Shown: in pieces, positions 17,829-27,593 of the stretch
Numbering within the stretch: the first letter of the stretch is position 1
Layout: each line of letters begins with the position of its first letter
NCBI GenBank assembly: GCA_965261065.1
Contig: OZ253444.1
Location: 1,674,001-1,738,000 of the forward strand
Source: JAKZVK01 sp965261065
Lineage (GTDB): Bacteria; Acidobacteriota; Terriglobia; Bryobacterales; UBA6623
Direction: 5' to 3'
DNA length: 64,000 nucleotides
The notes under the pieces: generated by a model
Database searches by the model: none
What the model saw: the letters and a program-made list of their open reading frames with translations, nothing else
Told to the model about the DNA's origin: nothing
Program-made: the position numbers and the translations under genes

Positions 17829-19382
17829 ATGAAGCTGATCTGCTCACTCCTTCTGCCACTAGCGCTCTGGGCGGCCAAACCACCGGCCCCGGTCGTTGGT
17901 CTCGGCGGCATCGTCCACGAAACGAACACCTTCAATCCCAAGAAGACGACCGTCGAAGACTTCGAGGAGGGCCTGCGTGGTGCCAAGGGAATCTTGCGCG
18001 GCCAAGAGATATTCGACGAGTACACCGACGCCAACAACACCACGGCCGGCCACGTCGCCGGCGCCAAGCAGCACGGCTTGCGGCTTCACCCCACCCTGAT
18101 CGCCGGCCCGCAGACCATCGGCATCGTCACCAAGCCGGCCTTCGACCTCCTCACACAGGAGCTGATTGAACGCCTCAAAGCCGCGCCGAAGCTGGACGGC
18201 ATTCTGCTCTACCTGCACGGGACGATGGTCGCCGAGGGCCACCCTCACGCTGATGCCGAAGTCGTACGCCGCGTTCGCAAGGTCTTCGGTAACGACATCC
18301 CGATCGTGGTCACCTCTGACTTCCACGCCAACGTCTCCGAGGAGATCGTCGAGCTAGCGACCGCCGTCGTCACCTACAAAGAGAATCCTCACCTCGACGC
18401 GAAAGAACGCGGTATCCAGTCGGCACGCATCCTCGCCGACACGATTCGCGGCAAGGTCAAGCCGGTGGCGGCGATCGAGAAGCCCGAGCTGTTCTACAAC
18501 ATCATCTTTCAGAACACGAACCGCGAACCGCTCAAGTCCATCACCGACGAGAGCCGTCGACTCGAGAAGAACCCGAAGATCCTGGCCGCGAGCGTCTCGG
18601 CCGGCTACCAGTGGTCCGACATTCCGGCGATGGGGCCGAGCGTGGTGGTCGTGACCGACAACGACCCGGCACTCGCGCGTCGCGAAGCCAAGCGCCTGGC
18701 GGACATGCTGATGGCGGTCGAGGACCAGCTCGTGCTCGACCTGCCGAGCCCGGCCGAGGCCGTCAAGGCCGCGATGGCCGGCGGCGAGTTCCCCGTCACG
18801 CTGATGGATACCGGCGACAACATCGGCGGCGGCTCCTCAGGCGACAGCACCTTCATCCTCGCCGAGCTGCTCAAACAGAATGCCCACGGCTGGGTCGTGG
18901 TCATCTCCGACGCGGCGGCGAATGAAGCGGCGTTCGCCGCCGGCGTGAACGGCGCGTTCGACCAGCTCGTCGGCGGCAAAACCGACACCTTCCACGGCAA
19001 GCCGGTGCGCATGCGCGGCCGAGTGAAGTCACTCCATGACGGCCGCTTCGTCGAGCCCGAGGTGCGCCACGGCGGCGGCCGCTACTGGGACATGGGCCCG
19101 ACCGCGGTCATCGAGGCCGAGGGTTCCACGCGCGATCTGCCGAACGTCCTGCTGCTCACCAAGAAGCGCGTCATCCCATTCAGCTTGCACCAGTTGATCA
19201 GTTGCGGCGTCTACCCTGAGAGGCAGAAGATCCTGGTGGCGAAGGGCACGATCGCGCCTCGCGCCGCCTACGAGCCGATCTCAGCCAAAGTGATTGCCGT
19301 CGACAGCGCCGGCGTCACCGCCGTGAACCCTGAGCACTTCGACTTCAAGCACGCCCGGCGGTCGTTGGTCGGTGGGAAATGA
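17829..19382 (+). CDS. Secreted M81 family peptidase (MlrC-like)
   Basis: A 517-residue homologue of MlrC, the zinc enzyme that completes degradation of microcystin linear peptides in sphingomonads. Here a short signal MKLICSLLLPLALWAA directs export. The metal-binding HETNTFNP motif is near residue 31, with LYLHGTMVAEGHPHADAE and VTSDFHANVS following, and DTGDNIGGGSSGD and GPTAVIEAEG in the C-terminal DUF1485 region. The physiological substrate in acidobacteria is unknown. It is probably cotranscribed with the preceding aminotransferase; GGGAGG lies 9 bp ahead of the ATG. Confidence 0.9.
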   Translation: MKLICSLLLPLALWAAKPPAPVVGLGGIVHETNTFNPKKTTVEDFEEGLRGAKGILRGQEIFDEYTDANNTTAGHVAGAKQHGLRLHPTLIAGPQTIGIVTKPAFDLLTQELIERLKAAPKLDGILLYLHGTMVAEGHPHADAEVVRRVRKVFGNDIPIVVTSDFHANVSEEIVELATAVVTYKENPHLDAKERGIQSARILADTIRGKVKPVAAIEKPELFYNIIFQNTNREPLKSITDESRRLEKNPKILAASVSAGYQWSDIPAMGPSVVVVTDNDPALARREAKRLADMLMAVEDQLVLDLPSPAEAVKAAMAGGEFPVTLMDTGDNIGGGSSGDSTFILAELLKQNAHGWVVVISDAAANEAAFAAGVNGAFDQLVGGKTDTFHGKPVRMRGRVKSLHDGRFVEPEVRHGGGRYWDMGPTAVIEAEGSTRDLPNVLLLTKKRVIPFSLHQLISCGVYPERQKILVAKGTIAPRAAYEPISAKVIAVDSAGVTAVNPEHFDFKHARRSLVGGK

Positions 19383-19400
19383 TCAAAGGTAGGTTGTTTC

Positions 19401-19970
19401 CTAACGGGAAGAAAGAAGCTCGACCATCTCGGCGGCCTTCGTCCGTCCGCCGTGCGTCTTGCTGACCTTGGCGAAGAACACCTTCCTTGCCTTGTCCATC
19501 AGGAAGGTCGAGGGGTAGGCGGTCTCGCGCGGGGCGTCCCAACGCAGGCCGTAGAGGTTGGTGAATTTGTACCCGGGATCCAACAGCACATCGAAGTTCT
19601 CGGGCAGCGTTTTGCCTTCGATGAACTCGTTGGCGCGCCCTTGGAGATTGTCGGCAGGGCCGGGATAGACCATCACCACACGCGCGCCGGCGCCGGCGAA
19701 ACCCTTGGCGTGACTGATGAAATCTTGTACCTGCCGGCTGCAAATGGGGCATTGATAGCCGGGAAAACCGCGCAACACCAGCAGGACCACCGGCCCCTTC
19801 GCTGTGACGTCCGAAAGCTTCACCTCTGCGCCCTGAACCGACCGCAGTGCGAAGTCCGGTGCTTGGTCCCCCACGCCCGGTGTCGAACCCGCGACGGCGC
19901 CCTCGACCGCCATCAACATGGCCGCGAGCAAGCCAACGTCGGCGAAAATCCTGCCGGCTAGACGAGTCAT
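19401..19970 (-). CDS. Secreted peroxiredoxin-like protein (AhpC/TSA)
   Basis: A 189-residue thioredoxin-fold protein starting MTRLAGRIFADVG, followed by a hydrophobic leader ending in AVAGSTPG; an upstream Met at 20006 would add 12 residues. VGDQAPDFALRSVQG and GPVVLLVLRGFPGYQCPICSRQ are typical of AhpC/TSA proteins; two Cys in CPIC could form a redox pair in an atypical arrangement. It converges on the MlrC gene with 18 bp between the stops. Confidence 0.82.
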   Translation of the reverse strand: MTRLAGRIFADVGLLAAMLMAVEGAVAGSTPGVGDQAPDFALRSVQGAEVKLSDVTAKGPVVLLVLRGFPGYQCPICSRQVQDFISHAKGFAGAGARVVMVYPGPADNLQGRANEFIEGKTLPENFDVLLDPGYKFTNLYGLRWDAPRETAYPSTFLMDKARKVFFAKVSKTHGGRTKAAEMVELLSSR

Positions 19971-20174
19971 CTTGGAACGCTCCTTTGACGGGGCACAGCA
20001 ACGCAAAACGGTAAGAGCGGACTGGCGACCGTCCTATACTGTCATGACGCTCGCCTACTGCCGGCGGTTACGGCAATGTGTGCTCCAAATCGAGCGCGGT
20101 TCGCGGCGCGTGGACGGGGCCGCCCGTTACGAGCATCCAGTGAAACCGTTCGTGTCTGTGCGGTTGAAGAAAGA

Positions 20175-20251
<77 letters not shown>

Positions 20252-20390
20252 GAAAACGAGGTGGCAAGCGGCTGCCGGGCAAAAACAACGCCGCTCCACC
20301 CATCGGGTGTTGCGGCGACCCGAGCCAGCCCTACCTATGTTTGATGCTAACACGGGCCCAGCGTTGCATGCAATGAAACACGACGATCGT

Positions 20391-21986
20391 GTCAACGCCC
20401 AATAGAAATGTCCCCCTCGGTAGCTCGATAGAAGTGTCCCCTTGTGTTTCTTGTTCGTAGGAGAGATATCGTCGTCGTCGGGGCTGTGGAACTGTGGGAA
20501 TCGCGTAGCGATTTCCAAGGGGCGGTGGGAAGGGTGGAAAACCATCCACCGCTCCTCGAACCCGGTACTGCTGCCTCGAGAGATTTTCCACGCTTTCCAT
20601 CCGACCCGGCATTTCCACAGCCCTCTTATGTATTCGCAGCCCGTTTTTTCCGTAACACAGCTCGCCGCCAGGGGTGGTCCGCCGCCGGCTTGCGCCCGCC
20701 CCCCGGACGCTGCTGTGGTGCTGGCTTCGTCCGCAGCTGTGGCGTCGGCGTGGCGATCACGTCGTGCTCGATCTCGTGCCCGTCAAACCTCACCTGCAAG
20801 CTCTCATCGCGCCACTGTTGGACCGTCACCCGTGCCCCCGCCCCCACGCCCTGGTTGCGTTTCGGCTTCAACTGCAAACAACGATTCTCAAACCGCACCA
20901 CCCGGTCGTTGCTCACCACCCGTTCGTACTCGCAACAGAACACCCCTCGCAGCTCGGTGCCGCGGGGGAGCGCCTGGTGAAAGTCCGCTCCCGCCGCCGG
21001 CTCACAGGCGAAGCGCTCGTTGTGCTCGGCCAAATACTCCTCGTCGAGATAACGGTTCGCCGCCTCGTACTCGACGATCCCGCGCAGCCGCATCTTCTTG
21101 ATCAGGCGGTCTTGGTGCGTGCCGTGATGGCGCTCCACTCGGCCCTTGGCTTGCGGCGAGGAAGCCGCCATGATCGTAATGCCGAGCTTGGCACACATGC
21201 GCCCGAACTGCGTCTCGGGCTTGATGCCTGCCAGCGCTTCCCGCGACGTCGGCTGGCGCTGGTAGACGTTTTTCCAGTCGCAGTACAACGCCTTGGGAAC
21301 GCCGTGTTGACGCACCCAGGCTGCGAGCAGATCGGCCGCGGCCCAGGTCGTTTCCTGGTCCGAGAAACGGCACAGCGCCACACCGGTCGCGTCATCGACG
21401 AAGTTCATCAGACAGGCTTTCGGGCCGCGTTCTTCCAGCCAGTGGTGGTGCGAACCGTCGAGTTGAATCAGCTCGCCGAAGTGCGCTTTGCGTTGGCGCC
21501 GGGTGCGATGCGGTTGGCGCTTGCGACGGCGGCTCCACAGACCCGCGGCGAGCATCCAGCGCCGCAGTGTTTCGCGCGGCACTTCCAGGCCGTGGTCGGC
21601 TGCCAGATGTTCCGACGCCAGCGTCGGCCCGAAGCGCTCGTGCCCCTCGCCCGCATAGTTCTCGCGCATCAACTCGAGAACCTGCTGGCGTCGCTTCTGA
21701 TCGGCTCGGTTCGAAGCACGGCCGACGTTACCGTGCACCAAAGCCTTGGCCCCGCCCGCACGGTAACGCTTCTTCAGACGCTTCGCATGGCGGTAGCTGA
21801 CCTCCAGCAGCTCGGCGGCTGCGGTCAACTTCAGTTCCCCTCGTTTCACTCGGCTCAGCACTTCGCCGCGCCTCAACTCCTTGGCACTCATCCATGTCCT
21901 TCCCACTCTCGGCTCCTCCTTCGGAGCCTCAGAGTAGGGGACATTTCTATTGGGCGCTCAAGGGGACATTATCATTGGGCTTCAAC
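20391..21986 (-). mobile_element. ISNCY (IS1202-like) insertion sequence, copy 1
   Basis: A 1596-bp element. The left end starts GTCAACGCCCAATAGAAATG and the right end, read inward, starts GTTGAAGCCCAATGATAATG. The unusually long 18-bp duplication ATGAAACACGACGATCGT occurs at 20373-20390 and 21987-22004. Such long duplications are known for IS1202 relatives. Copy 2, of identical length, is at 39724-41319. The insertion abuts an IS630 remnant. Confidence 0.9.
20626..21906 (-). CDS. ISNCY-family transposase
   Basis: A 426-residue DDE transposase (a Met at residue 6, MSAKELRRGEV, is the likelier start). It has an N-terminal helix-turn-helix (LTAAAELLEVSYRHAKRL), a second HTH with ETLRRWMLAAGL, and an rve-type catalytic core with LIQLDGSHHHWLEERG, ALYCDWKNVY and SSPQAKGRVERHHGT carrying the Asp, Asp and Glu. 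The last 30 residues are basic. It differs from copy 2 by only a few substitutions. Confidence 0.9.
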   Translation of the reverse strand: MGRTWMSAKELRRGEVLSRVKRGELKLTAAAELLEVSYRHAKRLKKRYRAGGAKALVHGNVGRASNRADQKRRQQVLELMRENYAGEGHERFGPTLASEHLAADHGLEVPRETLRRWMLAAGLWSRRRKRQPHRTRRQRKAHFGELIQLDGSHHHWLEERGPKACLMNFVDDATGVALCRFSDQETTWAAADLLAAWVRQHGVPKALYCDWKNVYQRQPTSREALAGIKPETQFGRMCAKLGITIMAASSPQAKGRVERHHGTHQDRLIKKMRLRGIVEYEAANRYLDEEYLAEHNERFACEPAAGADFHQALPRGTELRGVFCCEYERVVSNDRVVRFENRCLQLKPKRNQGVGAGARVTVQQWRDESLQVRFDGHEIEHDVIATPTPQLRTKPAPQQRPGGGRKPAADHPWRRAVLRKKRAANT

Positions 21987-22445
21987 ATGAAACACGACGA
22001 TCGTGGCGCAGGCACTTTCTCGAACACGGCATGCCCGGCATTGAAAAGGACGCCCCGCGGCCCGGTCGTAAGCCCGCCGTCTCGCCGGAGACCGTGCAGG
22101 AAATCATCCTCAAGACCACCTGCGAGAAGCCGCCCAACGCCACCCACCGGAGCCGTCGTACGATGGCCGCCGCGGCCGGCGTCAGCGCCTCCACCGTGGG
22201 ACGCCTTTGGCGCGCCCATGGCCTCAAGCCCCATCGCGTCAAGACCTTCAAGCTCAGCAACGACCCGCGTTTCGCCGAGAAACTCGACGACATCGTCGGA
22301 CTCTGTCTGAACCCGCCCGCGCATGCTCTGGTTCTCTCGCTCGATGAGAAATCCCAAATCCAAGCCCTCGATCGCACCCAACCCGGCCTGCCGCTCAAGA
22401 AGGGACGCGGCCAACCGATGACCCACGATTACAAGCGCAACGGCA
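21987..22445 (+). pseudogene. IS630-family transposase remnant, both ends lost
   Basis: An open frame encodes RRSWRRHFLEHGMPGIEKD, then VSASTVGRLWRAHGLKPH, KTFKLSNDPRF, LVLSLDEKSQIQALDRT with the first catalytic Asp, and THDYKRNG, after which the reading continues directly into the zinc ribbon of a different transposase. The helix-turn-helix start and the second half with the remaining catalytic residues are missing. The left border is the ISNCY insertion and the right border a deletion or insertion junction near 22446. Confidence 0.8.
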
Positions 22446-24020
22446 GCCGGTTCGGAACTGAAGAGAAGTGCATCAACCACTTCGAGCGCATCCGCTGGCC
22501 GGAGGGCGTTGTCTGCCCAAAGTGCAACGGCACCAAGACCTTCCGGTACGAATCCCCAGGGAAGACCGACAAGGTCCGCTACCTGCGCGGCTGCTCGACT
22601 TGCAAACATCGTTTCTCTGTCACCGTGGGGAGTATCTTCCACGACTCCCACTTGCCTCACCAAGTGGTTCCTGGCCATCTACATGATCTGCTCGGCCAAG
22701 CAAGGCGTCTCCGCTAAACAGCTTCAGCGAGAGCTTTCCGTTACCTACAAGACCGCTTGGTACATGTCTCATCGCATCAGGCTCGCTATGCAGGAAGAAA
22801 AGGATTTCCTCCCACTACTGTCCCAACGTCGATTCGTAGAGACGCTGTAAGTCACGATTTCACAGCGTGATAGGGTTGATTTCGAGGCAAATCGATTTGA
22901 ACGCCATCGGCGGCCTGCCTGGCTGTACGATGCTGGTCATGCATGTCGGACGGACCGTTTTCTCGCAGCTGATGGATTTGTTCCCCTTGGTTGAGTTCCG
23001 CCGTTGCGTCGAGCGCTACCGGGGAAATCACAAGATCCAGCACTTTTGTTGTCTCGACCAGTTCCTGTGTCTCGCTTTCGCCCAACTCACCTCGCGCGAG
23101 AGTCTGCGCGATATCGAAGTTTGTCTCCGCGCCGTACAACCACGGCTCTACCATATGGGCTTTCGCGGCAACATCTCCCGCAATACGCTGGCGAATGCCA
23201 ACTTGAAACGCGACTGGCGCATCTACGCCGATGTCGCTCAGGTCCTCATCCGCCAAGCCCGGCAACTCTACTCCCACGAAGATCGGGGGCTGGAATTGGA
23301 GCAGACAGTCTACGCCCTGGACTCCACCACCATCGATCTGTGCTTGTCCTTGTTTCCGTGGGCTCCCTTCCAACGCACGAAAGCAGCCGTGAAGGTCCAT
23401 ACCCTGTTGGACTTGCGCGGCAGTATTCCCAGCTTTATTCGCGTGACGTCGGCGCACGTGAGCGATGTCAGCGTGTTGGATGATCTCGTGCTGGAGCCGG
23501 GGGCCTGCTATGTCATGGACCGCGGGTACATTCATTTTGCCCGCCTCTATCGATTCACGCTGGCGGCCACTTTCTTCGTCGTGCGGGCTCGAAAAAACAT
23601 GCAGTACCGCCGCCGCTACTCCCATCGCGTGGACAAAACGACGGGCCTGCGCTCGGATCAGACGATCGTACTCACCGGCCAGGATTCGGCCCGCGACTAT
23701 CCCGCCCCCGCTCGGCTGATCCGCTATTGGGATGAGCCGCAGAACCTTCGCCTGCGTTTCCTGACGAACAATTTTCTGTTGCCTGCGCTCACGATTGCGC
23801 AACTCTACAAGCGTCGCTGGGATGTGGAATTATTCTTCAAGTGGATCAAACAACACCTCCGCATCAAGAAGTTCTACGGCACGTCGGCGAACGCGGTGAA
23901 GACGCAGATCCGGGTCGGGGTGATCGTCTATCTGATGGTGGCGATTCTCAAAAAACAGCTCGGCATCGAGGCCAGTCTCTCCCGAATTCTACAGATTCTC
24001 AGCGTCACCGTTTTCGAGAA

Positions 24021-25051
24021 GCCGGGTATCCACTTGACTCAGGTGACCCCAACATCTTGTAGTTGGGCTCACAGCGTCTTAGCGTCCCAATCGGCGACGA
24101 TCGAGCGGTACGGCGTCGGCTCCACCGCCATGGCCTGCTGCACAAGGCGGTAGAAGAGCTTGCCCCGACTGCGTGATCTGCGCCGATTGAAGCGGAACAC
24201 GAACTCGTCGAGATAGTAGTCCAGATGCTCGTGGCTGACCGCCCCCTGATGCGTGCCCAGCATCCAGCGCTTGAGTAGCGAGATCGCCAAGTGCACCATC
24301 GGCAGTAGCTGCGAGGCCTGCTCGCGGCGGTTGTTAATCGAGATGATACGACGCTGGTAGTCCTTCTTCTTGAGCGGATCGTAGCCCGACCAGTTGTCGG
24401 TAACAACCACGCTGCCCGGCTCGACCGACTCCTCGACGAAGGGCATCAAACTGGCCGCCGAGGCGTTCTGAACGCGCTGCATGCGGATGCGCCCCAGCCC
24501 GGCGCCTCTCTCTTCCGCGGCGACTGCAATCAACGCTTTACGCTCGGTCTGCCGGCCGATTACCCCTTCTTCTTCAGCGCCCCAGTAGGTCTCATCGACC
24601 TCGACGAGGCCCGTCAATCGCTCCCGCCCCGGGCGCACCATCGCTCGCCTCAGCTTGTGCATCCAAGGCCAGGCGGTTTGGTAACTGCCCAGTCCCAGAA
24701 CGCGCTGTAGACCCAGGGCGCTGGCCCCATTCTTCTGCGTGGTGATGGTCCACATCGCCCGGAACCACAGCCGCAGCGGCTTGCGTGTGTCTTGAAAGAT
24801 CGTGCCGGCGGTGACGGAGGTTTGCCGCCCGCAGCGAGCGCATTCGAACCACACTTTGCGCACCGGCCAAGCGCGCTCATGCCCACACCTTGGACAGCGG
24901 AAACCCTCTGGCCAGCGCAAGGCGAACAGATAGTCGCGGCAAGCCTCCTCGCTCGCAAAGCGAGACTCGAATTCGAGTTGGTCGCGCGGGTAATCCTCCA
25001 CCAGGCCCTACACTACATCTTGGGGTCACCTGAGTCAAGTGGATACCCAGC
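24021..25051 (-). mobile_element. IS1595-family insertion sequence, copy 2
   Basis: Same 1031-bp length and ends as copy 1 (GCCGGGTATCCACTTGACTC at the left). The 8-bp duplication TTCGAGAA is at 24013-24020 and 25052-25059. It is inserted in the IS4 transposase gene and is the innermost, hence youngest, layer of the island. Confidence 0.92.
24069..25001 (-). CDS. IS1595-family transposase (copy 2)
   Basis: 310 residues, nearly identical to the transposase of copy 1, with intact zinc ribbon (CPRCGH, CARCGR) and catalytic motifs VEVDETYWG and VVVTDNWSGY. Reading frame uninterrupted; GTG start 50 bp from the element end. Likely functional. Confidence 0.92.
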   Translation of the reverse strand: MEDYPRDQLEFESRFASEEACRDYLFALRWPEGFRCPRCGHERAWPVRKVWFECARCGRQTSVTAGTIFQDTRKPLRLWFRAMWTITTQKNGASALGLQRVLGLGSYQTAWPWMHKLRRAMVRPGRERLTGLVEVDETYWGAEEEGVIGRQTERKALIAVAAEERGAGLGRIRMQRVQNASAASLMPFVEESVEPGSVVVTDNWSGYDPLKKKDYQRRIISINNRREQASQLLPMVHLAISLLKRWMLGTHQGAVSHEHLDYYLDEFVFRFNRRRSRSRGKLFYRLVQQAMAVEPTPYRSIVADWDAKTL

Positions 25052-25995
25052 TTCGAGAAAACGCCCATTTTACAGGTGTTGGAGGGCCTCGATTCCCAAC
25101 TTCCACCACTCCATCCCTCCAACCAACTGACTCTATTCGACTTATGATGGGACAGTAGTGATTTCCTCCAGAAATTTTCCGGGATCGTCGAAGTTGACGA
25201 GACTTATGTAGGTGGCAAAGGATCAGGGACACGCGGGCGCGGAGCCGCCAATAAAGTTCCTGTAGTCGGAATGAAAGAGCGGACATCAGGCAAGGTCCGT
25301 ATGCGGGCCGTTCAGAACGTCAAGGCCACCGTGTTGAAGGATTTCATCCGCGAGAATGCCGAGCCCAGGGCCGTCGTTCAGACCGACCGTTTCAAGTCCT
25401 ACGGCTGGCTTGATGCCTCTGAGTTCGCCCACCAGACCGTAGACCACCGATTCGAGTACGTGAACTGGGAGACTGGAGCCACCGCCAATGGCGTCGAGAA
25501 CGTCTGGTCTCTGTTCAAGGAACTGCCAACGCAGCGCCGGATGGGACTCCCACAATTGTTTTGGTTTGTGGGTGGAATTGCTGCCGAATGTAATGTTTCT
25601 CCGTCGGCCTTCGATTTGCAGATGATCCAGCGGCCGTTAGGCCGCCGTCGTACATCAACCTGAACTCCACGTCGAAACCTTGGATTATATCCGTTTCCTG
25701 AAAAGAATAATCCTCTCTCTTCGGAAGCTCATCAGCGACTACCCCGGGCCGGGGTACCTGATCAATCACAGCACACCCCCTCCGGTGATGCCAAGGGGAT
25801 ACTCGGCAACTAATAATCTAACTCTCCTCCAATCAAGCACTTGCTTCTCCCCGAGGGTCGTGGCCCTTCCACCTGCCTGCTAACTGTGTAATCGAAGGAT
25901 AGAGAGACCAAAGCGAAGCTTGGGACTGGAATGGACCCGAAAAGCGAGACCAGGAAAGAAGGGACAATGAACCAGGGAACGGGAAGGAGGTTCAA

Positions 25996-26382
25996 TTGTC
26001 TCGAAGACGATTCACGAAGGAGTTCAAGCTGGCGGCCGTCCGGCGGCTCGAAGCCGGCGAGTCGGGCTCGGCTCTAGCACGCGAGCTCGAGGTGAAGCGC
26101 GAAAAGCTCTACGACTGGCTGGCACAAGTCGAGCGCTACGGCGTCGAGGGAGCTTTTCCCGGCGCTGGACGGCGTCCGGGCGGCAGCGCCCGCGTCGAGC
26201 CCGGCCGCGAAGCCCAGACCCGTCTCGCGGAGCTGGAACGCAAAGTTGGCCGCCAGGCCAGGGAGATTGATTTTTTGTCCGCAGCCTTGCGGCGTGTCGA
26301 GGATCTGCGCCGGCCGAGCATCGTCAGTGGAACCGGCGCGTCGCTAACGAAGTACGAGCCGCAAGGCGGCAAGGCAACATGA
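25996..26382 (+). CDS. IS3-family transposase OrfA
   Basis: A 128-residue DNA-binding subunit starting at TTG with GGAAGGAGG upstream. RRFTKEFKLAAVRRLEAGES and ALARELEVKREKLYDWL form the HTH_Tnp_1 helix-turn-helix, followed by a Glu/Arg-rich leucine-zipper-like region (TRLAELERKVGRQAREIDFL). Its TGA overlaps the orfB ATG as ATGA, so orfB can be translated by coupling in place of the frameshift used by many IS3 members. Confidence 0.88.
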   Translation: MSRRRFTKEFKLAAVRRLEAGESGSALARELEVKREKLYDWLAQVERYGVEGAFPGAGRRPGGSARVEPGREAQTRLAELERKVGRQAREIDFLSAALRRVEDLRRPSIVSGTGASLTKYEPQGGKAT

Positions 26383-27200
26383 GCGCACGCGATTTGTGCC
26401 GCTTGAGCGGGCTGGCGCGAGCCAGCCTCTACCGCCAGGGCAAACCCGACCGCGAGCCGGTCGGGGAACTGCGGCAGGCCATTGTCCAGGCCGCCTTGGA
26501 CCATCCGGCCTACGGCACCCGGCGGACGACCCAACAGGTGCGCCGTCAAAAGCTACTGGTCAATCGCAAGCGCGTGCAGCGGGTGATGCGCGAAGAGAAT
26601 CTCTTGCGGCGACGTCGCCGCACCGTTCCGCAAACGACCGATTCGAAGCACTCGTTGCGGTGTTACGAGAACCTGACGCGCGAGGTCCAACCCACGGGTC
26701 CCAACAAGCTGTGGGGCTCGGATCTCAGCTACGTGCGATTGGGAAACCACTTCGTCTATGTGGCGGTGGTGTTGGACGTGTATTCGCGGCGCGTGATGGG
26801 TTGGGCCGTGGGTCCGAACCTGAAAACCGAATTGCCGCTGGCGGCGCTGCACCAAGCGTTGAGCAGCCGGCGTCCGGCGCCGGGTTGGATTCATCATTCC
26901 GATCAAGGTTCGCAGTACGCTGCGGAAGCTTATGTGGCCACACTGCGGCAAGCGGGCGCGAGGATATCGATGAGCCGCAAAGGCTGCCCGCAGGACAACG
27001 CGTACGTGGAAAGCTTTTTCAAGACTTTGAAAAGCGAGGAAGTCAACTGCAACGAGTATGAAAGTTTGGCCCAGGCGCAGGCCGCGATCGGGGCTTATAT
27101 TGAGCAGGAATACAATCGCACACGATTGCATTCGTCGCTGGGCTACCGGCCGCCGCAAGAGTATGAGCGGCTGTGGGAAGAGGCGGCTGACGCCGCCTGA
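26379..27200 (+). CDS. IS3-family transposase OrfB (DDE integrase)
   Basis: A 273-residue catalytic subunit. An N-terminal HTH_21 region (YGTRRTTQQVRRQKLLVNRKRV) precedes the rve core with LWGSDLSYVRLG (first Asp), WIHHSDQGSQYAAEAY (second Asp) and NAYVESFFKTLKSEEV (Glu), ending in RLHSSLGYRPPQEYE. All catalytic residues are present and the frame is intact. Confidence 0.92.
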   Translation: MSARDLCRLSGLARASLYRQGKPDREPVGELRQAIVQAALDHPAYGTRRTTQQVRRQKLLVNRKRVQRVMREENLLRRRRRTVPQTTDSKHSLRCYENLTREVQPTGPNKLWGSDLSYVRLGNHFVYVAVVLDVYSRRVMGWAVGPNLKTELPLAALHQALSSRRPAPGWIHHSDQGSQYAAEAYVATLRQAGARISMSRKGCPQDNAYVESFFKTLKSEEVNCNEYESLAQAQAAIGAYIEQEYNRTRLHSSLGYRPPQEYERLWEEAADAA

Positions 27201-27559
27201 GTTTTCGTAAGGCATGAGCAGATCTATCGATCCGATGGCGCAGCACAAGGCGGGATGCGGCCTGAGTAGGCGCACACCCCGCCCTCATCGTTTCGATGAG
27301 TCTGCGGCCGGGTATTCCTTGGCGGGTTGCTCTCCAGCAGAGCCCGCCTCCGCTTCCCCGGCTAACTTGATCATGCCCCCATTGGGCTGGATTCGCTATG
27401 CTTTTTCAGTCAACTGCAACCCGTCCCTAATTTCTTGGCCTCGCCGTAGGGGTCCAGTCCAGACCGTCCCAAATCGTCCCATCGACACGGTCTCAAGGGA
27501 TGCTTCCGGGGGCCGGTGGTGGAGAATCGGGGCAGGTCATGAAGCGTGTGTGACCGTAG

Positions 27560-27585
27560 CGCGGATCTCGCTTTTGAGATCCGCG
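27560..27585. repeat. Palindrome downstream of mqnC
   Basis: CGCGGATCTC and GAGATCCGCG form a 10-bp stem with a 6-base loop containing TTTT. It lies 8 bp beyond the mqnC stop and could end that transcript, though no U-tract follows. A sister palindrome with the same stem lies upstream of mqnA. The stretch 27462-27559 between the IS3 end and the palindrome holds nothing recognisable. Confidence 0.65.
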
Positions 27586-27593
27586 GCCATGAC

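Larger units (their letters stand above)
22939..25147 (+). pseudogene. IS4-family transposase, interrupted near its C-terminus
   Basis: The gene starts MHVGRTVFSQLMDLFPL (in-frame upstream GTG 22867 is less likely) and encodes the IS4 DDE core: YALDSTTIDLCLSLFPWA, VMDRGYIHFARLY and the YREK-like QLYKRRWDVELFFKWIKQHL. It is broken at SVTVFEK by the IS1595 copy. Joining across that element and one TTCGAGAA gives SVTVFEKTPILQVLEGLDSQ and an end NQLTLFDL, the usual terminus in this family, for about 389 residues in total. Confidence 0.88.
22813..25160 (+). mobile_element. IS4-family insertion sequence, interrupted by IS1595 copy 2
   Basis: Terminal inverted repeats CACTACTGTCCCA mark both ends; the 9-bp target duplication ATTTCCTCC is at 22804-22812 and 25161-25169. 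Without the inserted IS1595 copy and its duplicated 8 bp the element is 1309 bp. It sits inside the transposase gene of another IS1595-type element. Confidence 0.9.
22446..25663 (+). pseudogene. Second type of IS1595-family transposase, split by IS4 and frameshifted
   Basis: The N-terminal half (22446-22812) encodes EEKCINHFERIRWPEG, a zinc ribbon (CPKCNGTK, CSTCKHRFSV) and ITSH-like helices, with one frameshift near 22650-22660 (SIFHDSHLP in one frame, TKWFLAIYMICSAKQG in another). The C-terminal half (25161-25663) encodes SGIVEVDETYVGGKGSG, VVQTDRFKSYGWL and ENVWSLFK. Removing the IS4 element and one 9-bp duplication joins AMQEEKDFLQKFSGIVEVDE in frame. This is clearly distinct from the 1031-bp IS1595 element. 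Its outer ends were not resolved; the 263 bp after the stop up to the IS3 element hold no gene. Confidence 0.82.
25927..27461 (+). mobile_element. IS3-family insertion sequence
   Basis: Candidate ends are TGGAATGGACCC (25927-25938) and the inverse of TGGACTGGACCC (27450-27461), flanked on both sides by GAC, matching the 3-4 bp duplications of IS3. It encodes overlapping orfA and orfB. The 261 bp from the orfB stop to the right end are longer than usual and contain no gene; this makes the right border less certain than the left. Confidence 0.65.

Noticed and set aside
21950..22717. A single 255-residue protein spanning IS630 and zinc-ribbon sequence
   Set aside because: The frame is an accidental fusion of an IS630 transposase piece with an IS1595-type N-terminus; each half matches a different family.
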